Assembly (NCBI GenBank): GCA_025455205.1
Contig: JALOMZ010000054.1
Coordinates: 1 to 8,627 of the forward strand
Length of the DNA: 8,627 nt
Source: Chitinophagaceae bacterium
GTDB lineage: Bacteria > Bacteroidota > Bacteroidia > Chitinophagales > Chitinophagaceae
Direction of reading: 5' to 3'
Positions 1 to 5,814 of this stretch are shown here, piece after piece. Under the pieces are notes generated by a model that did not search any database, had not been told where the DNA came from, and saw only the letters and a list, made by a program, of their open reading frames with translations. The position numbers were made by a program, and so were the translations under genes. How positions within the stretch are numbered: position 1 is the first letter of the stretch; every line of letters starts with the position of its first letter.

Positions 1-54
1 CTCTGTGGTGATTTTGCTGCAGAGCTCGCTTACTTCGTGAAAGATGGATATCAT
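1..54 (-). CDS. crtB: Phytoene synthase, N-terminal fragment (cut by window edge)
   Basis: Only the first 18 codons are present, reading MISIFHEVSELCSKITTE from an ATG at 54-52. Bacteroidota phytoene synthases typically open this way: a short Met-hydrophobic start, then Phe, a Val-Ser pair, a Cys-Ser-Lys and a Thr pair before the conserved Tyr-Ser-x-Ser-Phe segment, which would lie beyond the window. The enzyme condenses two geranylgeranyl diphosphates to phytoene, the substrate of the desaturase encoded just upstream. A weak purine-rich site (GAGG, complement of 60-63) lies about 5 bases before the ATG. The 84 bp gap after crtI is wide for an operon but contains no obvious terminator. Identity rests on the short N-terminus plus position beside crtI, so it is a good but not certain call; another squalene/phytoene synthase-family enzyme is the main alternative. 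Confidence 0.72.
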   Translation of the reverse strand, partial: MISIFHEVSELCSKITTE

Positions 55-80
55 ATCAACCTCAATATATGGCATTTAGC

Positions 81-92
81 GTTTGGCCAAAC
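81..92. repeat. Perfect 12-bp palindrome between crtI and crtB
   Basis: GTTTGGCCAAAC is its own reverse complement and lies in the 84 bp spacer, 27 bases before the crtB ATG. It has no loop, so it suits binding by a dimeric protein better than an RNA hairpin. On the minus strand it overlaps a TTGTGT (complement of 91-96), a hexamer also found upstream of the ECF sigma gene. Function is unknown; chance occurrence is possible. Confidence 0.4.
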
Positions 93-138
93 ACAAGGAT
101 GTTAAACAAACAATATGTCAACTGGTTCGGTTTAAGCC

Positions 139-1629
139 TCAAAAATTACGGTTAATCAGGCTGGCCACCACTTCCCCGCTGATGAGGCTGGGCGGCACAC
201 CGGGGCCGGGTACGGTGAGCTGGCCGGTATAGAACAGGTTGGGCACTTTCCGGCTGCGGGCCGATGGTTTGAGGATGGCCGTTTGCAGCAGGGTATTGGC
301 CAATCCATAGGCATTGCCCTTGAAGGCGTTGTAATCCGAAACGAAATCACTTACTGAAAACGACCGGTAGTACACAATATGGTCACGTATTTGCGTACCC
401 AGCCTCTTTTCAAACCGGTCTACGATCTGGTTGAAATAACGCTCACGCAGGGCTTCATCATCCCCCTGCAGCCCGGAAGCTACGGGAATCAGGAAGAAAA
501 GATTTTCCGCATTGTCCGGTGCCTGGCTGGGATCGGTAACCGAGGTGGCGCTTACATAAAACAGGGGATCATCGGGCCAGCGGGGTGTGGTATAGATATC
601 ACGGGCATGCGGCTGAAAAGCTGTATCAAAAAAGAGTGCATGGTGCTTAAGTCCCGGAATCTTTTTGTTCAGTCCCACATAATACAAGAGGCAACTGGGC
701 GCCATCACCCGGCTGTTCCAGTAGTTGGAGGTGTAGCTACGGAACTGCGGATCCAGCAGTTTGGTTTCGGTGAAATGATAGTCTGCCCCACTCACCACCA
801 CATCGGCTTCCAGGAACACCGCCTCGCCGCTCTGGTTTCGGGTGTGCACCCCTGCTGCTTTACCACCGCGTACCTCAATGCCTGTAGCGGCATGGCCAAA
901 CAGGAATTGCACACCCAGTGAGCCGGCCAATTCGTGCATGGCTTCTGCTATTTTATACATGCCTCCTTCCGGGAACCAGGTGCCTCCCTTGATATCGGCA
1001 TAGTTCATGAGGCTGTACAGGGCCGGCGTGTCTTCCGGCAGGGCGCCCAGGAAAAGGGCCGGAAACTCCATGAGCTCCCGGATCTTGGGATGGCGGAAAT
1101 GCTTGCCAAAATGTTTCTTGATGGAATTGAACACGTCGAGGCGGAAAATGCCTTTCACCAGGTCGGCGTCCAGAAACTCCAGTACACTTTGCCCCGGCTT
1201 GAACACCAGCTTGTTGATGCCCACCTCATATTTGTAGGCTGCTTCCTCCATTACCTTGTCGAGTGCCCGTGCAGCACCCGGCTCCACCGACTCCAGCATT
1301 TGGCCGAAAGCCTCATAGCTGGCCGGAATATCCCAATGGTCGTCGGGCCAGTACACGCGGTACGAGGGATCCAGGCGGATGAGATGGTAATAATCGGATA
1401 CCTTCTTGCCGAAGCAGCCGAAATAGCGTTCAAAAACATCGGGCATCCAGTACCAGCTGGGACCCATATCGAAGGAAAAACCTTCCACCTGCATGCGACG
1501 GGCCCGGCCACCCGGCATGGTATGCTGCTCGGCTACGGTTACCTGCCAGCCCGCCCGGGCCAAAAAACTCGCGGCCGACATGCCGGCAAAACCACTGCCT
1601 ATTACAACTGCTTTCTTCTGGGAACTCAT
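139..1629 (-). CDS. crtI: Phytoene desaturase (CrtI family)
   Basis: FAD-dependent desaturase of 496 residues, the normal size for bacterial CrtI. It introduces double bonds into colourless phytoene to give a coloured product such as neurosporene or lycopene, probably at the inner face of the cytoplasmic membrane. Residues 7-34 form the dinucleotide-binding Rossmann motif (G11-x-G13-x-x-G16, with acidic E34 after the second strand), followed by the PGGRAR segment at 39-44. Residues 464-496 carry the C-terminal CrtI signature, with the TG pair at 468-469, a PGPGVPPS run at 474-481 and the SGE at 484-486. The ATG start places the Rossmann strand at the very N-terminus, as expected. It follows the ECF sigma gene by 73 bp and precedes crtB by 84 bp on the same strand. 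A related carotenoid desaturase or ketolase with another substrate is possible, but adjacency to crtB favours phytoene. The number of desaturation steps cannot be read from sequence. Confidence 0.95.
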   Translation of the reverse strand: MSSQKKAVVIGSGFAGMSAASFLARAGWQVTVAEQHTMPGGRARRMQVEGFSFDMGPSWYWMPDVFERYFGCFGKKVSDYYHLIRLDPSYRVYWPDDHWDIPASYEAFGQMLESVEPGAARALDKVMEEAAYKYEVGINKLVFKPGQSVLEFLDADLVKGIFRLDVFNSIKKHFGKHFRHPKIRELMEFPALFLGALPEDTPALYSLMNYADIKGGTWFPEGGMYKIAEAMHELAGSLGVQFLFGHAATGIEVRGGKAAGVHTRNQSGEAVFLEADVVVSGADYHFTETKLLDPQFRSYTSNYWNSRVMAPSCLLYYVGLNKKIPGLKHHALFFDTAFQPHARDIYTTPRWPDDPLFYVSATSVTDPSQAPDNAENLFFLIPVASGLQGDDEALRERYFNQIVDRFEKRLGTQIRDHIVYYRSFSVSDFVSDYNAFKGNAYGLANTLLQTAILKPSARSRKVPNLFYTGQLTVPGPGVPPSLISGEVVASLINRNF

Positions 1630-1637
1630 AGGTTATT

Positions 1638-1674
1638 AAAACAAATGTCCCGCCAACTTTTGTTTAACGGGACA
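1638..1674 (-). terminator. Terminator-like hairpin between sigma gene and crtI
   Basis: A perfect 7-bp inverted repeat (TGTCCCG at 1646-1652, CGGGACA at 1668-1674) encloses 15 bases. Read on the minus strand, two further G-U pairs and an inner AAC/GUU stem closed by an AAAA loop can extend it, and the 3' arm runs directly into UUUGUUUU (1638-1645). This is the form of an intrinsic terminator on the crt coding strand; the plus-strand reading lacks a U tract. It ends 8 bases before the crtI ATG, leaving no room for a separate promoter behind it, so partial readthrough, attenuation or control of crtI translation is more likely than a complete stop. Confidence 0.55.
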
Positions 1675-1702
1675 CTGAAATTAGGTGAAAAAATAAATAT
1701 CC

Positions 1703-2203
1703 TCAGTTCCGCTCAAGATGCGCCTTCAGCAGTTTGCGGGCAAAGTGGATCCGGCTCTTGATGGTGCCCAGGGGCTCTTCCAGCATATCTGCAATTTCAT
1801 GGTATTTGTATCCGTCGAAATAGAGCATAAAGGGCTTCCTGAAAATCTCGGGCAGGCTCTCCAGGGCTGCATGAATTTCCTTCAGCTTGATATTGCCTTC
1901 AGCCGGGTTGGCTACCACCGTCTGGTTGTAATTCAGGAGGAATTCGTTGGGCGTCTTATCAAAAATCGTATTCTGCTTGGCTTTGCGGCGATAGTTATTG
2001 ATGAAGATGTTGCGCATGATCGTATACAACCACGCCTTTATGTTGGTACCGATATTATACTTCTCCCGGTTGGCCAGGGCACGGTACATGGTTTCCTGCA
2101 GCAGGTCGTTGGCCATTTCATGATCCCGGGTAAGGGTGATGGCAAACGGACGCAGGAAGTCGGCGTTATCCAGCAACATCTGATCGAACTCAACTGCAGA
2201 CAT
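1703..2203 (-). CDS. ECF-type RNA polymerase sigma factor
   Basis: A 166-residue extracytoplasmic-function sigma factor, usual size for the class, with only regions 2 and 4. Region 2 spans about residues 13-75, including the NDLLQET stretch near 32-38 and the AWLYTIMRNIFINNYRR helix at 57-73 that contacts the -10 element. Region 4 spans about 108-162, with LPEIFRKPFML at 117-127 and a helix-turn-helix around YHEIADMLEEPLGTIKSRIHFAR (134-156) that recognises the -35 element. Its placement between a CarH-like regulator and crtI suggests that it directs RNA polymerase to the carotenoid genes. No anti-sigma gene with a membrane segment lies next to it, so control is probably transcriptional, through the upstream MerR protein. 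The start ATG is preceded by an AT-rich leader without a Shine-Dalgarno sequence, common in Bacteroidota. An ECF-type promoter just upstream suggests autoactivation. Confidence 0.93.
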   Translation of the reverse strand: MSAVEFDQMLLDNADFLRPFAITLTRDHEMANDLLQETMYRALANREKYNIGTNIKAWLYTIMRNIFINNYRRKAKQNTIFDKTPNEFLLNYNQTVVANPAEGNIKLKEIHAALESLPEIFRKPFMLYFDGYKYHEIADMLEEPLGTIKSRIHFARKLLKAHLERN

Positions 2204-2224
2204 AATATTGTGTTTAATTAATGA

Positions 2225-2250
2225 GACGTAAAGTTAAACGTTTTAGTTCC
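2225..2250 (-). promoter_or_regulatory. ECF-type promoter upstream of the sigma gene
   Basis: On the minus strand, GGAAC (complement of 2246-2250) is followed after 17 bases by CGTC (complement of 2225-2228). GGAAC/CGTC-like pairs with a 16-17 bp spacer are the classic layout of ECF sigma promoters. The -10 element would place transcription start near 2218, about 15 bases before the sigma ATG. This suggests positive autoregulation. No equivalent pair was found in front of crtI, crtB or the MerR gene, so crtI and crtB would be read from this promoter. Confidence 0.6.
2231..2248. promoter_or_regulatory. Imperfect 18-bp dyad inside the ECF promoter spacer
   Basis: Positions 2231-2248 form an imperfect dyad matching at 7 of 9 positions per half, with a perfect AAACGTTT core at 2235-2242. 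It fills the interval between the -35 and -10 elements, where a dimeric repressor would block RNA polymerase and where MerR-family proteins commonly bind. It is a candidate operator only; AT-rich promoter DNA gives such dyads easily. Confidence 0.3.
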
Positions 2251-2299
2251 AGACCACCAAACTTTTTGTTTAAAATTTTCTGAAAGAAAATAAACAAAA

Positions 2300-2318
2300 T
2301 TGTGTCCAACGTACACAA
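2300..2318. promoter_or_regulatory. TTGTGT-N7-ACACAA dyad, candidate regulator site
   Basis: An inverted repeat with 6-bp arms (2300-2305 and 2313-2318) and 7-base spacing lies about 100 bases upstream of the sigma start, between the MerR-gene terminator and the ECF promoter. The TTGTGT half-site recurs at 2208-2213 just before the sigma ATG and, as GTTGTGT, at 3416-3422 upstream of the MerR gene. The recurrence makes a shared CarH-like operator plausible, but no consensus for this regulator is known to me to match it. Confidence 0.35.
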
Positions 2319-2379
2319 CCGCCGCAGGTGCCCGCCAACGCCAGAAAAGCGGTTGAACATCAATAAGCCCCATGGGGCA

Positions 2380-2421
2380 CCAAAAGAAACCGGCCGCCCT
2401 GCAGGAAGCAGGCGGCCGGTT
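2380..2421 (-). terminator. Strong intrinsic terminator of the MerR gene
   Basis: The arms at 2388-2402 and 2408-2421 form a 14-bp GC-rich stem with one bulged C and an AGGAA loop (plus strand). On the minus strand the 3' arm ends in UU and continues as UCUUUUGG (2380-2387), a U-rich tail. It begins 26 bases after the MerR-gene stop. A perfect palindrome, GCCCCATGGGGC (2367-2378), follows directly and may reinforce it. The terminator makes the MerR gene a separate transcript from the sigma-crt genes. Confidence 0.85.
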
Positions 2422-2447
2422 CAATATGGGTCAAAGAGGATGCCGGA

Positions 2448-3326
2448 TCAGAGGGTGGCAATATATTCAATCACTTCCTGGAGCGACTGCTTGAATTTGA
2501 TGTTGCCTGCCAGCTTCTTTTTGTATTGCTGGGTGAGTCTTCCGGAGATGATGATCTGGCTGTTGGGCAGCCTGGAGGACACATTCTGCAGGAACCGCTC
2601 GAAATTGAAGTTATTGGCCACCGAGGTGAGGTGGGTATAGATGAAGCTGGGATTCTTCACCCGTACAATATATTCCAGGTCTTTCAGGGGTACATTGGCA
2701 CCCAGGTAGAATACCCGTACCCCGCGGCTTTTCAACAGGTAATAGATAAAGAGCAGGCCCAGTTCGTGATGCTCGCCCTCCGGCAGGAAGAGAAGCATGG
2801 TGTTGCTGGACTGCAGGTGGGAACCCGCGCTTTCGATACCTACGATCAGCTTCTGGCGAATGATATTTGTAACCAGGTGTTCCTGGGCCGGGTTGATATG
2901 GTTGGTGATCCAGAGGATCCCGATCTTTTCCAGGAAGGGGAAAATGATCTGGGAAATGGTTTTTTCAATGCCCCTGGCCATGATGTAATTATCGAGCACT
3001 TCTTCGAACTGGTCAATGTCCAGGTCAATCATGTGCTGGATCAGTTCATTGATGATGCGCTCGTGCTGGGCCTGCACCTGTGAGAGGGACAGGATTTTCT
3101 CCCGCATCTCATCGGGCTTCATTTTATCTATATGGGAGATCTTGAAGCCGTATTTATTCAGCAGTGCAACATTGAGGAGGGTCTTCAGCTCGGTATTATT
3201 GTAATACCGGATATTGGTTTCGGTACGCTGAGGATTCAGGAAGGTATAGCGCTGCTCCCATATACGTATGGTATGCGCTTTAATGCCCGACAGATTTTCC
3301 AGGTCTTTAATGGTAAATGCGTCCAT
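2448..3326 (-). CDS. MerR-family regulator with B12-binding domain (CarH/LitR-like)
   Basis: A 292-residue transcription factor with the CarH/LitR layout. Residues 4-70 are the MerR winged helix-turn-helix (FTIKDLENLSGIKAHTIRIWEQRY at 4-27). Residues about 85-165 are a helical cobalamin-capping domain with the diagnostic W139-x9-E149-H150 motif. Residues about 175-292 are the Rossmann-like B12-binding domain with E185-x-H187-x2-G190, H187 being the predicted lower axial ligand. In known family members adenosylcobalamin stabilises a DNA-bound tetramer in the dark and light breaks it, releasing carotenoid genes. Proximity to a sigma-crtI-crtB cluster supports the same role. The residue after W139 is Ile, whereas Thermus CarH has the histidine that forms the light-induced adduct. 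I chose the ATG at 3326 because it sits three residues before the HTH, as in relatives; an in-frame TTG at 3413 would add 29 residues without recognisable homology. B12 binding is well supported; light sensing is inferred. Confidence 0.9.
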   Translation of the reverse strand: MDAFTIKDLENLSGIKAHTIRIWEQRYTFLNPQRTETNIRYYNNTELKTLLNVALLNKYGFKISHIDKMKPDEMREKILSLSQVQAQHERIINELIQHMIDLDIDQFEEVLDNYIMARGIEKTISQIIFPFLEKIGILWITNHINPAQEHLVTNIIRQKLIVGIESAGSHLQSSNTMLLFLPEGEHHELGLLFIYYLLKSRGVRVFYLGANVPLKDLEYIVRVKNPSFIYTHLTSVANNFNFERFLQNVSSRLPNSQIIISGRLTQQYKKKLAGNIKFKQSLQEVIEYIATL

Positions 3327-3479
3327 GGCGTTCAGTTTGTGCGAAAGGTGTTCAGTTTTTTCAGCGAAATAGCTGTTTGAATATTGATAGGAGATTACAG
3401 TATTCTCTAACAAAGGTTGTGTGAAAATTGTTTTTCCGGAAACACGGCTCTTCCCTTTTTAGTCACAACTTACTAATAA

Positions 3480-4676
3480 TCAAACAACTTTGAATTCATT
3501 AGCCAGGTCCAGCAGCTGCGACAGGTTTTCCAGGCCATGTTGTTGGTTGAAGCTGTTTTGTGCCCTGGCCGTAGCGTTTTGCCCCATGGCAGCCCGCAGA
3601 TTTGCATCAGCCAGCAGCCGTTTCAGGGCACCCAAATAGGCGGGCAGGTCGTTTTCTGCCACCAGGAAACCGTTTATTCCATCTTCCACCATTTCCGGTA
3701 TGGCGCCCACGGCCGTGCTCACCACCGGCTTGCCGGCGGCCATGGCTTCCATGATACAGAGGGGCGTGCCTTCGCTTACGGAAGAGAGCGCCACCACATC
3801 GAGGCCGGCCATCACCATGGGCATGTTTTCCTGCCAGGAACAGAAAGTGACGGTAGCCTGGTTGCCGGGATGCTGGGGCGTGCTGAACGGGAGACCCAGC
3901 TGTGCGCATTGTTGCTGCAGGGCCGGGGCCAGGGGTCCATCGCCCACATAAAAAAGACGCAGCCCGGGAAAGGCAGGCAGCAAACGGGCCACCGTCTCCA
4001 GCAGGAAGGCCGGGTTTTTGACAGCCACCAGGCGGCCAACCATGCCTATTGCCAGCTGGTGCTCATCCAGCCGGTATTGTTGCCGGAAGAGGGTGCGCAG
4101 GCGGCCAGCAGGATCGGCAAAGTCGGCCGGGTTGATACCGGCCGGGGCCACCCGCACCTTTTCGGCCGGGGCAATGTGGTAGCTATGCACCAGCTGTTTC
4201 TGTTGTCCCTGGCTCAATACCATCAGCAGATCTGTTTTACCTGCCAGCCATCGTTCCACCAGCCGTATCAGCCTGCTGGTGATAGAACCATAATATCCGC
4301 TGAAAAGAAATCCATGGTAGAAGTGCACCACCATCGGCACCTGCAGGGATGCCGCAGCCAATCGGCCGGTGAGGCCGGCCACCGGAGTATGGGTATGCAC
4401 CTGGTGGGGACGGAATTGCCGGAGGATTTGCCGGAGTTTGCGATATGTCTGCACATGTTGCCAGGGCGCCAATGTGCGGTGAAACCCTTGCAGAGAAATA
4501 TGTTGCACCTTATCCAGGCCCTGCAGCATAATGCCTGCGCTGCCTTCTTCCGCCCCGGGCTCGCCGGTTATCAGCAATACCTCATGGTGCTGTTGCCAAT
4601 AGCGGGCCGTATCGAGGGCCACGCGGGTAGCGCCTCCCACCGACAGGCGGCCGAGTATGATGGCAATGCGGGCCAT
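3480..4676 (-). CDS. GT4-family glycosyltransferase
   Basis: A 398-residue retaining glycosyltransferase with two Rossmann domains (GT-B fold). The N-terminal acceptor domain begins with AIILGRLSVGGATR (5-18), including the glycine-rich loop, and has HTHTPVAGLTGRLAA at 94-108. The C-terminal donor domain has GRLVAVKN at 214-221, with R215 and K220 in the usual diphosphate-binding places, and the E302-x7-E310 motif (EGTPLCIME) typical of the family. No signal peptide or membrane helix is visible; such enzymes act at the cytoplasmic face of the membrane on lipid-linked sugars. It starts 18 bp after the UDP-glucuronate 4-epimerase-type gene and is probably cotranscribed with it, suggesting assembly of an exopolysaccharide, capsule or O-antigen. 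Donor sugar and linkage cannot be read from the sequence. No clear terminator separates it from the MerR gene downstream. Confidence 0.92.
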   Translation of the reverse strand: MARIAIILGRLSVGGATRVALDTARYWQQHHEVLLITGEPGAEEGSAGIMLQGLDKVQHISLQGFHRTLAPWQHVQTYRKLRQILRQFRPHQVHTHTPVAGLTGRLAAASLQVPMVVHFYHGFLFSGYYGSITSRLIRLVERWLAGKTDLLMVLSQGQQKQLVHSYHIAPAEKVRVAPAGINPADFADPAGRLRTLFRQQYRLDEHQLAIGMVGRLVAVKNPAFLLETVARLLPAFPGLRLFYVGDGPLAPALQQQCAQLGLPFSTPQHPGNQATVTFCSWQENMPMVMAGLDVVALSSVSEGTPLCIMEAMAAGKPVVSTAVGAIPEMVEDGINGFLVAENDLPAYLGALKRLLADANLRAAMGQNATARAQNSFNQQHGLENLSQLLDLANEFKVV

Positions 4677-4694
4677 GGGGAGTTCAGGGAATTC

Positions 4695-5756
4695 CTATCC
4701 CAGTTTGATATTGTAGTAATCGAGGTACCAGTCGATGAATGCGCCCACGCCTTCTTCGATGGTGGTTTTCGGTTGGTAGTCGAAATCGCGCACCAGCGAG
4801 CTCACATCGGCGTAGGTCATTTTTACATCGCCGGGCTGCATGGGCATCAGGTTGCGTACAGCCTTGCGTCCCAGTTTCTTTTCAATAGCCTCAACAAATG
4901 CCAGCAGCTGCACCGGTGCGTTGTTGCCAATGTTGTAAATGCGGTAGGGCGCAGAGCTGCTGTCGCTTTCACCATGGGCCGGGTCCCAATACGGATTGGG
5001 TTTGGCTGGGCTTGCCAATACGCGGGCCACTCCTTCCACAATATCATCAATGTAGGTGAAATCCCGTTGCAGGTTTCCGTTGTTGAACAGGTTGATGGGT
5101 TTGCCTTCCAAGATGGCTTTGGTGAAAAGGAAGATGGCCATATCCGGCCTTCCCCAGGGACCATATACGGTGAAAAAGCGCAGTCCGGTGGTAGGCACCC
5201 CGTAGAGGTGGCTATACACGTGGGCCATCATTTCGTTGGCCTTTTTGGTAGCGGCATACAACGAAATGGGATGGTCGGCCGGGCGGTTGGGAGCAAAAGG
5301 GATGTCTTCGTTCAAACCATATACGCTGCTCGTGCTGGCATATACCAGGTGGCCAACATTATGCTGCCGGCAACCTTCCAGTATGTTCATGAATCCCACC
5401 ACATTGGCATCTACATAGGCATAGGGATTGGTAAGACTGTAGCGTACTCCTGCCTGGGCCGCCAGGTTTACCACAGCATCAAACCCTTCTGTTTCAAAAA
5501 GCCGGTGCAGTGTTTCCCGCTCTTCCATCTGCAAGTGGATGAACCTGTAGGACGGGTTCAATGGGCTGGAGGTGAGCTTGCCAGGCAACACGGACGCACG
5601 GGGTATGCCCAGGTGGTTCAGCCTGCCGTATTTGAGGTTAACGTCGTAATAATCGTTGAGGGAATCCAGGCCCACCACCGAATGTCCTTCTTTCAGCAAC
5701 CTGTTTACGAGGTGAAAACCAATGAATCCGGCGGCGCCTGTAACTAGAATCTTCAT
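4695..5756 (-). CDS. UDP-glucuronate 4-epimerase-type NAD-dependent sugar epimerase
   Basis: A 353-residue extended short-chain dehydrogenase/reductase. The NAD-binding T6-G-x-x-G10-x-x-G13 motif lies at the N-terminus and the catalytic Y167-x3-K171 pair follows the ASTSSVYG segment (140-147). The stretches LDSLNDYYDVNLK (30-42), MEERETL (77-83), YGPWGRPDMAIFLFT (198-212) and RDFTYIDDIVEG (231-242) are characteristic of the enzymes that interconvert UDP-glucuronate and UDP-galacturonate. The product would supply an acidic sugar to the polysaccharide made by the neighbouring glycosyltransferase. The open frame continues upstream to 5957, but those 67 codons overlap the preceding epimerase gene and have no homology; the ATG at 5756 puts the Rossmann motif at residue 3, so it is the start chosen. 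UDP-glucose 4-epimerase or a dehydratase of the same superfamily is a less likely alternative. Confidence 0.93.
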   Translation of the reverse strand: MKILVTGAAGFIGFHLVNRLLKEGHSVVGLDSLNDYYDVNLKYGRLNHLGIPRASVLPGKLTSSPLNPSYRFIHLQMEERETLHRLFETEGFDAVVNLAAQAGVRYSLTNPYAYVDANVVGFMNILEGCRQHNVGHLVYASTSSVYGLNEDIPFAPNRPADHPISLYAATKKANEMMAHVYSHLYGVPTTGLRFFTVYGPWGRPDMAIFLFTKAILEGKPINLFNNGNLQRDFTYIDDIVEGVARVLASPAKPNPYWDPAHGESDSSSAPYRIYNIGNNAPVQLLAFVEAIEKKLGRKAVRNLMPMQPGDVKMTYADVSSLVRDFDYQPKTTIEEGVGAFIDWYLDYYNIKLG

Positions 5757-5773
5757 GTTTGGGGTAATGGAGC

Positions 5774-5803
5774 AAAAATAAGGCAGTGCCCCTGAATACT
5801 GCC
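5774..5803 (-). terminator. Weak terminator-like hairpin between the two epimerase genes
   Basis: A 6-bp inverted repeat (GGCAGT at 5782-5787, ACTGCC at 5798-5803) encloses 10 bases. On the minus strand the 3' arm runs into UUAUUUUU (5774-5781). It lies in the 58 bp gap between two same-strand genes, where it could reduce readthrough to the downstream epimerase and glycosyltransferase or be an RNA-stability element. The stem is short and the loop large, so strength is doubtful. Confidence 0.4.
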
Positions 5804-5814
5804 AGGAACATCTG

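Noticed and set aside
934..1761. 275-codon plus-strand frame opposite crtI
   Set aside because: It is antisense to well-conserved crtI sequence, runs past the crtI start into the sigma gene, and its translation shows no recognisable domain.
3327..3413. N-terminal extension of the MerR regulator from a TTG codon
   Set aside because: The 29 added residues match nothing in the family and the extension needs a TTG start; the ATG at 3326 directly precedes the helix-turn-helix.
3537..5747. 736-codon open frame on the plus strand, antisense to the glycosyltransferase and UDP-glucuronate 4-epimerase-type genes
   Set aside because: It spans two genes with clear family motifs on the other strand plus the gap between them. 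Its translation is rich in His, Gln and Gly without any domain, typical of an antisense shadow in GC-rich DNA.
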